A DNA stretch of 64,000 nt. Source: Halomonas sp. MCCC 1A13316 (GTDB lineage: Bacteria > Pseudomonadota > Gammaproteobacteria > Pseudomonadales > Halomonadaceae). Where the stretch lies: NCBI RefSeq assembly GCF_014931605.1, contig NZ_CP053382.1, positions 2,976,001 through 3,040,000 on the forward strand, given 5' to 3'. The first letter of the stretch is position 1, and each line of letters opens with the position of its first letter. Both the position numbers and the translations under genes were made by a program. Shown piece by piece: positions 1-8,007 of the stretch. The notes under the pieces are model-generated. The model was not told the DNA's origin and did no database searches. It worked only from the letters and a program-made list of their open reading frames with translations.

Positions 1-1688
1 ACTCCGCCGGCATCCGACTTGTGCAGGATATCCTTCGACACCACTTTCATTGCCAGCGGCGTGTCGACGAAAGTAGCCGCTGCCTCGTCAAGCTCCGTCT
101 CGCTGCGTGCCACGATCTCCCGCGGCACCTCGATACCGTGCTCGCGCAGCAGCTGCTTGGCCTCGTACTCGAACAGGTCACGCCCCTCGGCGCGGGCACG
201 GGTGAACATCTCGCCAAGTTCCGACTTGGGCAAGAGTGCCGGCTCACGCGGATACGTCTCGGCGAGTGACAGGTAATCGCCGCGCTCACCCAGCGCGGTC
301 AGCACTCTCACCGCATGCTCGATGGAAGCGTAGATCGGTAGGCCGGCTTCGTGCAGGCGACGCAGGGGAGGTGGCTTGATCGGTGTGTAGAGGCTGTAGA
401 TCACCAGCGGCTTGTCGGTGGCCTTCGACAGGTCGACCATCGCCTCGGCGCCGCGCATCTCGTCACCCAGCAGCGATTCGGCGAAGCGCAGGCTGTAGCC
501 GCCGAACATGCCCACCAGGAAGACGCTGTCGACGTTGTCATCGGCGGCGACGATCTCCATGCAGGTAGCCAGCAGCGACGGATTGGCGTCAGTGGAACCG
601 GCCACGTCCACCGGGTTGACCGTCGACGCCTGGGGAATGAGCACGTCGCGCAGTTTCTGCCTGGTCGCTTCGGAAAGCTCGGCCAGCTCCAGCCCCGCCT
701 CGGCCAGTCGGTCGGACGCGATGGTGGCCTGGCCGCCGCCGTCGGAGACCACCGCCACCCGCTTGCCGCGCGCCTTCTGCAGCAGGCCAAGGCCCTCGGC
801 CACTGGCAGGATCTCGTCGGAGTGCTGCACCACGCTGACCCCAGCCTGGCGCAGCAGGTCCACGGTCATGGCGTAGCTGCCGGCAAGCGACCCGGTGTGG
901 GAACTGGCCGCCTTCTGGCCGGCCTCGGTGGAACCGGACTTGTAGACTACCACCGGCTTCATGGCGGTGACGTCGCGCGCCACCTCGAGGAAGCGACGCC
1001 CATCGCGGAAGCCCTCCACGTAGAGCGTGGCCACCCGCGTGTGCTCGTCCTCGCCGAGGTAGCGCAGGTAGTCGTTGAAGCCGATGTCGCTCTGGTTACC
1101 CGGCCCTACGTAGGTGGAGAAACCGACCTGGCCGTTGTGCTGTGCCTCCAGCGCCAGCGACAGCAGCATGTTGCCCGACTGCGAGATGATGCCCACGTCA
1201 CCGGGCTTGACGTTGTCCAGCGCCAGCAGGTTGAGCCGGTGGTGCAGGTTGAAGACCCCCGAGGTGTTGGGACCGATGACGCGCACCCCGTGCGCCTCGG
1301 CCTTGGCCATCATCTCGCGCTCGAGGTCGGCGCCCTCCTCGCTCATCTCGGCAAAGCCACTGGCGAGTATCACCGCGCCCTTGATACCGCGGCGGCCGCA
1401 CTCGGCGATCAGTCCCGGCACGCTGGCAGCCGGCGTACAGATCAGCGCCAGCTCCGGGTTGCCGGGAATCTCGGCGATCGAGGGCCAGGCCTTGATGCCG
1501 AGGATCATGTCGGCCTTGGGATTGACCGGGTAGATGTCGCCGCTAAAGCCATCCTTGATCAGCCCGACCATGGCCTTGTAGCCACGCTTGGTGGGATCGC
1601 TGGAGGCACCCACCACGGCGATGCCGGTGGGCGCCAGGATGTCGTGCAGCGGGCTGCGCATGGGCAGATGTCCTTCGATCGGGTTCAT
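1..1688 (-). CDS. Acetate--CoA ligase family protein (acyl-CoA synthetase, NDP-forming), partial
   Basis: The reading frame starts at the ATG at 1688 and stays open to the left edge, so 562 codons are visible and the C-terminus is missing. The N-terminal CoA-binding Rossmann domain is clear (TGIAVVGASSDPTKRGYKA, then NPKAD and GVRVIGPNTSG). It is followed by the ligase-CoA domain with SQSGNMLLSLA and a histidine in SSHTGSLAGS, matching the phospho-histidine loop of the succinyl-CoA-synthetase-like superfamily. The start of an ATP-grasp domain (ATFVDTPLAMKVVSKD, then HKSD) is at the edge. These enzymes make acyl-CoA from an acid, CoA and ATP, giving ADP. The gene lies 20 bp downstream of the enoyl-CoA hydratase on the same strand, so the two probably form an operon in acid activation and degradation. 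The substrate cannot be read from the sequence. Confidence 0.9.
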   Translation of the reverse strand, partial: MNPIEGHLPMRSPLHDILAPTGIAVVGASSDPTKRGYKAMVGLIKDGFSGDIYPVNPKADMILGIKAWPSIAEIPGNPELALICTPAASVPGLIAECGRRGIKGAVILASGFAEMSEEGADLEREMMAKAEAHGVRVIGPNTSGVFNLHHRLNLLALDNVKPGDVGIISQSGNMLLSLALEAQHNGQVGFSTYVGPGNQSDIGFNDYLRYLGEDEHTRVATLYVEGFRDGRRFLEVARDVTAMKPVVVYKSGSTEAGQKAASSHTGSLAGSYAMTVDLLRQAGVSVVQHSDEILPVAEGLGLLQKARGKRVAVVSDGGGQATIASDRLAEAGLELAELSEATRQKLRDVLIPQASTVNPVDVAGSTDANPSLLATCMEIVAADDNVDSVFLVGMFGGYSLRFAESLLGDEMRGAEAMVDLSKATDKPLVIYSLYTPIKPPPLRRLHEAGLPIYASIEHAVRVLTALGERGDYLSLAETYPREPALLPKSELGEMFTRARAEGRDLFEYEAKQLLREHGIEVPREIVARSETELDEAAATFVDTPLAMKVVSKDILHKSDAGG

Positions 1689-1708
1689 GTCTCGCATCCT
1701 TGGCTCTG

Positions 1709-2503
1709 TCATTTGCCCTTGAACTCGGGGGCGCGTTTCTCGGCGAAGGCGTCGACCCCCTCCTGCCAGTCATCCGTGGTCGAGCAGGTAAAGACGGCGT
1801 CCAGTTCCTGCTGCAATTGGCTCTCGAGGCCGGTATCGCTGCCCTGGTTGACCAGGCGCTTGAGCATGGCGATCGACACCGGTGCCTGTCTGGCCAGGGT
1901 CTCGGCCAGGCGATGCGTCTCTTGCTTCAGTTCGCCGCCTGAATGCGTGGAAGTCGCCAGGCCGATGCGCGCCGCCTCGCGGCCGTCGATGCGCCGCCCC
2001 GTATACAGCAGCTGTCGCGCCATGTTCAGCCCCACCAGCTGTGGCAGCAGCTTCGATACGCCGCCACCGACGCAAGTCCCGATGCTGGTTTCGGGGAAGC
2101 CGATCTGGGCTTCTTCGGCCATGACGATGAAATCGCAGCTCACGGCCATCTCGGCCCCCGCCCCCAGGGCGTAGCCATTGACGGCGGCAATGATCGGCTT
2201 GGGGTGGCGCAGGATCGCCTCGCACACGTCGTTGCCGAGCTGCAGGTACTGGCGGCGCTGGAACAGCGTACGCTTGGCCCCGCCGTGCTCCTTCATATCG
2301 GCACCGACGCAGAAGGCGCGCCCTTCGCCCGTCAGGATCACGCAGCGTACGCCGGGGTCGGCCTCGGCATCGGCCAGGGCCGAAAGCAGCTCGGTATAAA
2401 AGGTTTCCACCACGGCGTTGAGGCGGTGCGGCCGGTTGAAGCGGATCTCCATGACCGCACCCTGGCGGTCAATGATGAGGGTTTCGGGGCTGGCTGTATT
2501 CAT
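1709..2503 (-). CDS. Enoyl-CoA hydratase/isomerase family protein
   Basis: 264 aa crotonase-fold protein. The ATG at 2503 (MNTASPETL) is preferred to an upstream in-frame start because family homology begins just after it. The crotonase signature is present: oxyanion-hole segments RAFCVGADMKEH and GYALGAGAEMAVSCD, then IGFPETSIGTCVGGG carrying a glutamate at the usual hydratase position. Length is normal for the family (about 260 aa). It probably hydrates an enoyl-CoA made from the product of the CoA ligase 20 bp downstream. It is divergent from the RpiR-type regulator. The 284-bp intergenic region between them carries inverted repeats, which suggests local control. The physiological substrate is unknown. 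Confidence 0.9.
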   Translation of the reverse strand: MNTASPETLIIDRQGAVMEIRFNRPHRLNAVVETFYTELLSALADAEADPGVRCVILTGEGRAFCVGADMKEHGGAKRTLFQRRQYLQLGNDVCEAILRHPKPIIAAVNGYALGAGAEMAVSCDFIVMAEEAQIGFPETSIGTCVGGGVSKLLPQLVGLNMARQLLYTGRRIDGREAARIGLATSTHSGGELKQETHRLAETLARQAPVSIAMLKRLVNQGSDTGLESQLQQELDAVFTCSTTDDWQEGVDAFAEKRAPEFKGK

Positions 2504-2566
2504 GTCGGGTTCGGTCACTCTCGACGCATCGTTGACTGGGATTCCATAACATTCGGCATGGTTGAC

Positions 2567-2626
2567 GCCGAACAGAAACAAACGTTCCGTTATGAAAACA
2601 TAAACGGCACACTTGTTTTGTTCGGC
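2567..2626. promoter_or_regulatory. Inverted repeat in the hydratase/rpiR divergent region
   Basis: GCCGAACAGAAACAA (2567-2581) is mirrored by TTGTTTTGTTCGGC (2613-2626), with the perfect arms GCCGAACA and TGTTCGGC. A further ATTCGGCAT sits at 2551. The repeat lies 64 bp upstream of the hydratase start in an AT-richer stretch, a reasonable place for a repressor operator. No experimental or database support was available. Confidence 0.4.
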
Positions 2627-2684
2627 ATCCTAGTCAAGGCACGGCACGCCGTCAATACGCACGTGCCATCTGGAAAACAAAACA

Positions 2685-2727
2685 GAAACATTCGTTTCGT
2701 TCATTCACCATTGTCATGCGTTACAAT
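2685..2727 (+). promoter_or_regulatory. Candidate rpiR promoter with overlapping palindrome
   Basis: A 14-bp dyad GAAACATTCGTTTC (2685-2698) sits just upstream of a possible -35 (TTCATT, 2700-2705) and -10 (TACAAT, 2722-2727), spaced 16 bp. The placement fits autoregulation by the RpiR-type protein encoded 60 bp downstream. The promoter match is only moderate. Confidence 0.35.
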
Positions 2728-2787
2728 GCGCCTCGCCCCGGCCGATCTGACCTGCTGCGGGGCCATGATCCAACGAGGAGATCCGCC

Positions 2788-3714
2788 GTGCTGGAACATG
2801 ATCCGCAGATTGCCGATCAGGAAAACGGCCAGGATGCCCCGGCGACGGGGCTGGACGCCGTGAATCAGCAACTGGCCGCCGCCTACCCCGAGCTCAGTCC
2901 GCAATTGAAACTCGCCGCCGGCTACGTGCTCGAGCACCCGGTCGAGATCGCGTTCCAGTCGATCCGCAAGTCAGCCGGCGCCGCCCGGGTGACCGCCTCG
3001 ACCCTGGTACGCCTGGCCAAGCGCCTGGGCTTCGACAGCTACGAGCAGTTTCGCGAAGTGTTCCAATCAGCCGTGCAGGCCGGCCCGGTGGAGCTCTCGG
3101 GCCGCGCCAGCGACCTGCGCACCCTGGCCAGCCAGACCGACGACCAGGTATTCCTCGACGTGGGCGATGCCGCCTTCGACAACATCGGCCGCCTGTTCAC
3201 CGCCGACAACCAGGCCCGGGTACGCGATGCCGCCCGATTGCTGTTGGAAGCCGAGAAGATTGCCGTGGTGGGGTTTCGCGATACCTTCGCCTGCGCCTAT
3301 CACTTCGCCTATGTGGGTCGCATCGCCATGCCCAACGTCCAACTGATCCGCGGCCAGGAGGGCGGCCTGCTGACCGAACTGGCGCCCTACGGCGAGGACG
3401 ACGTGGTGGTCGCCTTCGGCTTCGAACCCTACTGCGCCGAGACCGTGCGCGCCCTGGACATTGCCCGCTCGGGCAGGACCAAGGCCATCGTCATTACCGA
3501 CACCCTGCGCTCGCCGCTGGTCCCCGGCGCCGCCATGACCTTCACCGTGGCCAATGCCACGCCGCACTTTTTCCCCTCGATCCTGTCCGCCATCACCCTC
3601 ATCGAAGTCCTGCTGGCCGAATGCGTGGCCTTCGGCCCCGACGACCTGGTCGATAACGTGGCACGCTTCGAGTCGCGTATGCGTGCCATGGGCGCCTATG
3701 TCAGCAATGAATAA
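2788..3714 (+). CDS. MurR/RpiR family transcriptional regulator
   Basis: 308 aa from a GTG start at 2788, chosen because a good ribosome-binding site (ACGAGGAGATCC) precedes it. The N-terminal RpiR helix-turn-helix domain covers about residues 25-100 (LSPQLKLAAGYVLEHP, then SAGAARVTASTLVRLAKRLGF and YEQFREVFQ). A SIS sugar-isomerase domain follows (about residues 150-290: KIAVVGFRDTFACAYHFAYVG, VVVAFGFEPY, KAIVITDT). SIS domains in this family bind phosphosugars or other metabolites. The gene is divergent from the enoyl-CoA hydratase and CoA-ligase pair, so it is the likely regulator of that operon. RpiR-type regulators near acyl-CoA genes are less common than near sugar genes, and the effector is not evident. 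Confidence 0.88.
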   Translation: MLEHDPQIADQENGQDAPATGLDAVNQQLAAAYPELSPQLKLAAGYVLEHPVEIAFQSIRKSAGAARVTASTLVRLAKRLGFDSYEQFREVFQSAVQAGPVELSGRASDLRTLASQTDDQVFLDVGDAAFDNIGRLFTADNQARVRDAARLLLEAEKIAVVGFRDTFACAYHFAYVGRIAMPNVQLIRGQEGGLLTELAPYGEDDVVVAFGFEPYCAETVRALDIARSGRTKAIVITDTLRSPLVPGAAMTFTVANATPHFFPSILSAITLIEVLLAECVAFGPDDLVDNVARFESRMRAMGAYVSNE

Positions 3715-3744
3715 AACCTGCAACTGCGGTCCACAGACGACGAA

Positions 3745-3765
3745 GCCCGCCTCGAGGAGGCGGGC
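3745..3765. terminator. Hairpin between the convergent rpiR and quinone oxidoreductase genes
   Basis: GCCCGCCTC and GAGGCGGGC form a 9-bp stem with a 3-nt loop, 30 bp past the regulator stop and 28 bp past the oxidoreductase stop. No clear T-tract follows on either strand, so termination efficiency is uncertain. Confidence 0.5.
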
Positions 3766-3792
3766 GTCGGATCGTAGCGGAGGTTGGTTGGC

Positions 3793-4770
3793 TTATGGCA
3801 GCAGAATGCTCGAACCGGTGGTCTTGCGCCCGGCCAGGGCATCCTGCGCCTTGCCGGCGTCGGCCAGGGCGAAGCGCTGGCCAATGTCGACCGTGACCTT
3901 GCCGCTGCCCAGCATGTCGAACAGGTCACGACACATCATCTCCAGTCGTTCGCGGGTGTCGGCGTAGCCGTTGAGGCTGGGACGGGTCACGAACAGCGAG
4001 CCCTTCTGGTTGAGGATGCCGAGATTGACGCCCTCGACCGCCCCCGAGGCGTTGCCGAAGCTGACCATCAGCGAACGCGGCTTCAAGCAGTCCAGCGAGG
4101 TGATCCAGGTGTCCTTCCCCACCGAATCGTAGACCACGTCGCACATCTCGCCGTTGGTCAGCTCACGCACCCGCTCCACCACGTCCTCGCGGGTGTAGTC
4201 GATGGTCGCCCAGGCACCGTTGGACTTGGCCAATTTTGCCTTCTCTTCGGAACTGACGGTACCGATCAACTTTACACCCAGCGCCCTGGCCCACTGGCAG
4301 GCGATGGAGCCCACGCCGCCGGCAGCTGCGTGCCACAGGATCGTCTCGCCTCCCTCGAGCGGGCGGGTCTGGCGCAGCAGGTACTGTACGGTCAGCCCCT
4401 TCAGCATGCTGGCCGCGGCAGTTTCCGCCCCGATACCATCTGGCAGTGCCACGACCTTGTCCGCCGGCAGCACATGATATTCGGCATAGGCACCGAGCGG
4501 CCCCTGGGCATAGGCGACCCGGTCGCCCTCCTTCAGGTGGCTCACGCCTGCGCCCACGGCATCGACCACACCGGCACCCTCGGTGCCAAGCCCCGACGGC
4601 AGCCCCGGGGCGGGATAGAGGCCGGTGCGGAAATAGATGTCGATGAAGTTGAGACCGACGGCCTCGTTTTTGACCCGTACCTCCCCGGAAGCAGGATCGG
4701 CCGGTGTCACGTCGAGGAGCTCGAGCACCTCGGAGCCACCGATACGAGCAAACTGGATGCGCTTGGCCAT
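3793..4770 (-). CDS. Quinone oxidoreductase / zinc-independent MDR-family NADPH dehydrogenase
   Basis: 325 aa, the standard length for E. coli QorA-type enzymes. The N-terminal GroES-like domain shows VKNEAVGLNFIDIYFRTGLY and LPSGLGTEGAGVVDAVG. The Rossmann part has WHAAAGGVGSIACQWARALG with the AAGGVG dinucleotide motif. The zinc-ligand pattern of alcohol dehydrogenases is absent, as expected for quinone oxidoreductases. It reduces quinones or reactive carbonyls with NADPH. It is downstream of the unknown gene at 4859-5419 on the same strand, 88 bp apart. Confidence 0.9.
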   Translation of the reverse strand: MAKRIQFARIGGSEVLELLDVTPADPASGEVRVKNEAVGLNFIDIYFRTGLYPAPGLPSGLGTEGAGVVDAVGAGVSHLKEGDRVAYAQGPLGAYAEYHVLPADKVVALPDGIGAETAAASMLKGLTVQYLLRQTRPLEGGETILWHAAAGGVGSIACQWARALGVKLIGTVSSEEKAKLAKSNGAWATIDYTREDVVERVRELTNGEMCDVVYDSVGKDTWITSLDCLKPRSLMVSFGNASGAVEGVNLGILNQKGSLFVTRPSLNGYADTRERLEMMCRDLFDMLGSGKVTVDIGQRFALADAGKAQDALAGRKTTGSSILLP

Positions 4771-4858
4771 GTCATTTCCCTTTGTTCGCTAACGATAGAG
4801 TGGCACCATCCAACCGCTGTTCGCACATACGGTCAAGCGAGTCGTACCGCCACGGCGC

Positions 4859-5419
4859 TCAGCCGGGGAACGCCGCCAGCCGTTCGACGAAGAGCGCCTT
4901 CTCCTGTTCGAAGAAGCGCGGATCGTGCTTGAAGCGTCGCAGCACCGCTTCGTCGTCGAAGCCCAGCGCCGGCTCCAGCTCATTCACGCCACTCGCGGGG
5001 TGATGGGACGAGAGACCAACGCGCTGACCGCCAGGCGCCGCGAACCAGCGATTGATGCCGCAACGGCGAAAGAACGCCTCTTCCTCCTGATCCGCCGCGT
5101 CGACCCTCAGCGGCGCCTTCTGAGCCAGTTCGCGGATCAACCGACGCAGGCTCTCCCGGTCACCGCCGGGCGAGGCATGCAGCCGCAGCGACATGCCCGA
5201 GCCCGATGAGTCGAGTGCCAGCAGTGCCAGCGCGCCGGGCCTGCCTTGGTCGTCCACCAGCGCCCAGAGCCGTGCAGCTTCCTGGGAGAAAAGCACCTGT
5301 CGAGTACCGGTGAACGTGACCAACGGCGATAGCCCCGCTTCCCTTCCATAAATATCGGCACACAGGCGGGCGAGCCAGGCATCGCGCTGCTCGTCACGCT
5401 CGGGGGTCATCACCTTCAT
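4859..5419 (-). CDS. Hypothetical protein, conserved-looking, unknown function
   Basis: 186 aa from the ATG at 5419 (MKVMTPERDE), preceded by a GAGG-like site. An ATG 96 bp further upstream is also in frame, but it adds an arginine-rich leader overlapping the promoter region of the divergent glycerophosphodiesterase. The protein has no signal peptide or membrane segment. A central stretch (LWALVDDQGRPGALALLALDSS, then MSLRLHASPGGDRESLRRLIRE in outline) alternates strand and helix in a way reminiscent of GNAT acetyltransferases, but no acetyl-CoA-binding motif can be pointed to. It shares orientation with the quinone oxidoreductase. I do not recognise the family. Confidence 0.6.
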   Translation of the reverse strand: MKVMTPERDEQRDAWLARLCADIYGREAGLSPLVTFTGTRQVLFSQEAARLWALVDDQGRPGALALLALDSSGSGMSLRLHASPGGDRESLRRLIRELAQKAPLRVDAADQEEEAFFRRCGINRWFAAPGGQRVGLSSHHPASGVNELEPALGFDDEAVLRRFKHDPRFFEQEKALFVERLAAFPG

Positions 5420-5555
5420 GCCTTGCCTCGTTGCATCGTCAAAGCCTGCAAGCCTAGCATAGTCGCGGTCGATTCCACGCGTGCCGCTCATGGGTGGCCG
5501 CCACCTTGTCATCACTATCGGTTAGCCTGACCAGTTCCTCCACCGGAGCCCCGAC

Positions 5556-6323
5556 ATGCCCCCATCGCACCCCGCTATCGCGCTGCCCAGACTGATCGCA
5601 CACCGCGGGCTCTCCGCCCACGCCCCGGAGAATACGCTGACGGCCGTAAAGGCCGCGCACGATGCCGGCTATCAGTGGGTGGAACTCGACGTCCAGTTGC
5701 TCGGCGACGGCACCCCGGTGATCTGGCACGACGCTACGCTCAAGCGCTGCTCCGACGGTCATGGCAGACTGGCCACGCTGGACCTCGCCGCGGTGCGCAA
5801 ACTCGATGTCGGCGCCTGGTTCGGCGACGGCTTCCGCGGCGAACGCATGGCCACCCTGAGCGACATGCTGGAATTGCTGGTGGAACTGGACATGGGCGTC
5901 AACATGGAGCTCAAGGTGACCAGCAAGCGCAGTGGCACCGAACTGGCCGAGGTGGTCGTCCCACGCCTGCTCAAGTCATTGCCACCGGAACGGCTGATTC
6001 TCTCCTCCTTCGACCAGCCCTCCCTGCAGCACGCCCGCTCCCTGGCCGATGCCTCGCTGCTTCCCATCGGCGTGCTCACCGAGAGCGTGCCCGAAAAATG
6101 GCGTGCCCGCTGCGAGGCGCTCGATGCTTACAGCATCCATACCGACTGGACGCGACTCAGTGCCCGCCGCACCCGCGAGATCAAGGCTGCCGGTTATCGC
6201 CTGCTGTGCTACACGCCCAACGATCCGGCCGCCTTCGCTCAGCGTTGGGAATGGGGAGTCGACAGCGCGATCAGCGACGACCCAGCCCTGTTTTCCGGTA
6301 TCGCTCCGCCGCCAGGCACGTGA
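5556..6323 (+). CDS. ugpQ: Glycerophosphodiester phosphodiesterase
   Basis: 255 aa, similar in length to cytoplasmic UgpQ. The GDPD signature is complete: LIAHRGLSAHAPENTLTA with the catalytic HRG and EN, then WVELDVQLLGDG with the metal-binding E-x-D, and HDATLKRCSDGHG. Near the C-terminus are ILSSFDQPSL and GVDSAISDDP, typical for the family. No signal peptide is present, so the enzyme acts in the cytoplasm. It cleaves glycerophosphodiesters to glycerol-3-phosphate and an alcohol. No ugp transporter is adjacent, but a glycerol-3-phosphate dehydrogenase is encoded later in the window (33474-35150). Confidence 0.93.
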   Translation: MPPSHPAIALPRLIAHRGLSAHAPENTLTAVKAAHDAGYQWVELDVQLLGDGTPVIWHDATLKRCSDGHGRLATLDLAAVRKLDVGAWFGDGFRGERMATLSDMLELLVELDMGVNMELKVTSKRSGTELAEVVVPRLLKSLPPERLILSSFDQPSLQHARSLADASLLPIGVLTESVPEKWRARCEALDAYSIHTDWTRLSARRTREIKAAGYRLLCYTPNDPAAFAQRWEWGVDSAISDDPALFSGIAPPPGT

Positions 6324-6408
6324 TGTGTTGAAGCTGAACAGCCGTGCCCCGAGTGGTCTAGCCTGATGAGGGTACGGACGAAATGAAGCACAGCCGGGAG
6401 GAAGTGCA

Positions 6409-7749
6409 ATGGAGCTGCTGGATCGCATTACGGACTACCTGATCGACAACGACCTCAAGCTCGCCACCGCCGAGTCCTGCACCGCTGGCCTGATCATATC
6501 GGAGCTGGCAAGGGTGCCCGGCAGTGGACAAAGCATCGACTGCGGGCTCGGGGTCTATTCGCCCCAGTCGAAGAACCGCTACCTCGGCGTCAGCTTCGAT
6601 ACCATTGGTCGCCATGGTTTGACCAGTGAAGCCGTGGCCAGCGAGATGGCCGCTGGAGCCTTGAACAATAACGACGCCGACGTGGCACTGGCCAACACCG
6701 GCATTGCCGGCCCCAATCCTGGCGACGACGATACGCCCATCGGCACCGTCTGCTTCTCCTGGGCTTTTCGCCACAACGGCAACTTTCATCACTACTGCGA
6801 GACCCGTCGCTTCGACGGCGAGCGCAATGAAGTGCGCCTGGCCGCGGCCCACTACGCGCTGGAACGCCTGCCCCACTACCACCGTCTGTGTCTAGAGAGC
6901 GCAACGAAGGCGGCGGAAGAATCCCTCTCACGCCAGGCCGTTCAACGCGCCATAGGCGTGCAGCTGCAGGCCAAGGCCGATATCGATGCCCAACAAGAGT
7001 TCGAGCGGCGCCGCGACTTTCTCTGCAGGGTCATGAGCGAGAGCGGGCAGACGACGCTGGTGCTGGGAATCAGCGGCGGTGTCGATTCCACGGTGGCGGG
7101 TCGCCTGGCACAGCTGGCCGTTGAGCAGCGGCGAGGGCAGGGTGAGCAAGCCAGATTCGTTGCCATGCGCCTGCCCTACGGCGTACAGCAGGACGCCGAC
7201 GATGCCGACAGGGCCCTGGCGTTCCTCCAGCCTGACGAAGTGCTCGATGTGAACATTCAGGGCGCCAGCGATGCGCTGCTGGAATCGCTGGAAAGCGGCG
7301 GCCTGATATTCGAGGACGCCGGCCAGCGCGATTTCGTGCTGGGTAACGTCAAGGCGCGCCAGCGCATGGTCGCTCAGTACGCCGTGGCCGGTACCCGCGG
7401 CGGCCTGGTCATCGGCACCGACCAGGCCGCCGAGGCATTGATGGGCTTCTTCACCAAATATGGCGACGGCGCTTGCGACGTCGCCCCCCTGACCGGCCTG
7501 ACCAAACGTCAGGTGCGCCTGCTCGGCCAGCACCTCGGTGCCCCCGAAGAGCTGGTGAACAAGGCGCCCACGGCCGATCTCGAATCGCTCGCGCCACAAA
7601 AGCTCGACGAGGTGGCCCTTGGTGTCACTTACGCGGAGATCGATTACTTCCTGGAAAACCGAGACGTCTCCGCAGATGCCTTCGATACCATCTTGACCAC
7701 CTACCGTCGCACCGAGCACAAGCGGCAATTGCCAATTGCTCCAGACTGA
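6409..7749 (+). CDS. nadE: PncC-NadE fusion: nicotinamide-nucleotide amidase plus NAD+ synthase
   Basis: 446 aa in one uninterrupted frame. Residues 1 to about 160 are a CinA C-terminal (PncC) domain: TAESCTAGLI, VYSPQSKNRYLGVS and NTGIAGPNPGDDDTPIGTV are the conserved blocks of NMN deamidases. Residues about 185-446 match ammonia-dependent NAD synthetase of the E. coli type: LVLGISGGVDSTVAG (ATP pyrophosphatase P-loop), RLPYGVQ, GTDQAAEALMGFFTKYGDG, KAPTADLE, DEVALGVTY and TEHKR. PncC turns NMN into nicotinate mononucleotide plus ammonia. NadE amidates nicotinate adenine dinucleotide with ammonia to give NAD+. Both belong to NAD recycling, with an adenylation step between. The PncC domain differs from the consensus at YSN (YSP here) and CTGG (CTAG here), so its activity needs testing. 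The NadE half looks complete. Confidence 0.92.
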   Translation: MELLDRITDYLIDNDLKLATAESCTAGLIISELARVPGSGQSIDCGLGVYSPQSKNRYLGVSFDTIGRHGLTSEAVASEMAAGALNNNDADVALANTGIAGPNPGDDDTPIGTVCFSWAFRHNGNFHHYCETRRFDGERNEVRLAAAHYALERLPHYHRLCLESATKAAEESLSRQAVQRAIGVQLQAKADIDAQQEFERRRDFLCRVMSESGQTTLVLGISGGVDSTVAGRLAQLAVEQRRGQGEQARFVAMRLPYGVQQDADDADRALAFLQPDEVLDVNIQGASDALLESLESGGLIFEDAGQRDFVLGNVKARQRMVAQYAVAGTRGGLVIGTDQAAEALMGFFTKYGDGACDVAPLTGLTKRQVRLLGQHLGAPEELVNKAPTADLESLAPQKLDEVALGVTYAEIDYFLENRDVSADAFDTILTTYRRTEHKRQLPIAPD

Positions 7750-7769
7750 ACATCTATCTCCTTCACCAA

Positions 7770-7946
7770 ATCGGGTAGGGGCCGGGGTTGCCCCCGGCGC
7801 CAGATTCCCCCTCGCGGGAGACACCCTTGCCGTCGGCTAGCACTTCCCCTTGCCAGGCGTGCAGGGGACTTTCACCCCCAAGTCATCCCGAGACACCACT
7901 CTCGGGAACAGCGCCAGTCAGGCGCTGCGCGCCATGCCTGGCGCAC
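7770..7946 (-). mobile_element. Remnant of a group IIC-type intron, no reverse transcriptase ORF
   Basis: Read on the minus strand from 7946, the sequence opens with GTGCGCCAGGCATGGCGCGC, a group II intron 5' end. It continues with GGGGGTGAAAGTCCCC, then GCTAGCCGACGGCAAGGGTG and CGCGAGGGGGAATCTG, blocks I recognise from domain I of bacterial class C introns. The possible 3' end is a GCAA-loop hairpin (GCCGGGGGCAACCCCGGC) followed by CCTACCCGAT, ending at 7770. Only about 177 nt are left of an element normally near 2 kb, and no maturase is present. It begins 5 nt after the perfect terminator hairpin of cobQ. Insertion behind intrinsic terminators is the known habit of group IIC introns. Boundaries, particularly the 3' one, are inferred. 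Confidence 0.75.
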
Positions 7947-7951
7947 AAGAG

Positions 7952-7981
7952 AACGGGCCGACACTCGAGTGTCGGCCCGTT
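7952..7981 (-). terminator. cobQ terminator: perfect 30-bp palindrome
   Basis: AACGGGCCGACACTC and its exact complement GAGTGTCGGCCCGTT give a 15-bp stem, 26 bp past the cobQ stop. On the minus strand it is followed by CTCTT and then by the 5' end of the intron remnant, so the original T-tract appears to have been interrupted. It may also stop plus-strand transcription coming from the PncC-NadE gene. Confidence 0.85.
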
Positions 7982-8007
7982 TGACAGGCAACCCCACCCA
8001 ATCGAGC

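Noticed and set aside
351..2174. A 607-codon open frame on the plus strand
   Set aside because: It lies opposite the CoA ligase and hydratase genes, both of which have clear family motifs. It has no recognisable domain and a composition typical of antisense frames in GC-rich DNA.
3784..4932. A 382-codon plus-strand frame
   Set aside because: It is antisense to the quinone oxidoreductase, which has complete motifs, and has no family features of its own.
7770..7946. A cobalamin riboswitch downstream of cobQ
   Set aside because: The GC-rich block was first considered as a B12 box because of nearby cobalamin genes, but the order of conserved elements matches a group II intron 5' end and not a riboswitch. 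It is also at the 3' end of cobQ.
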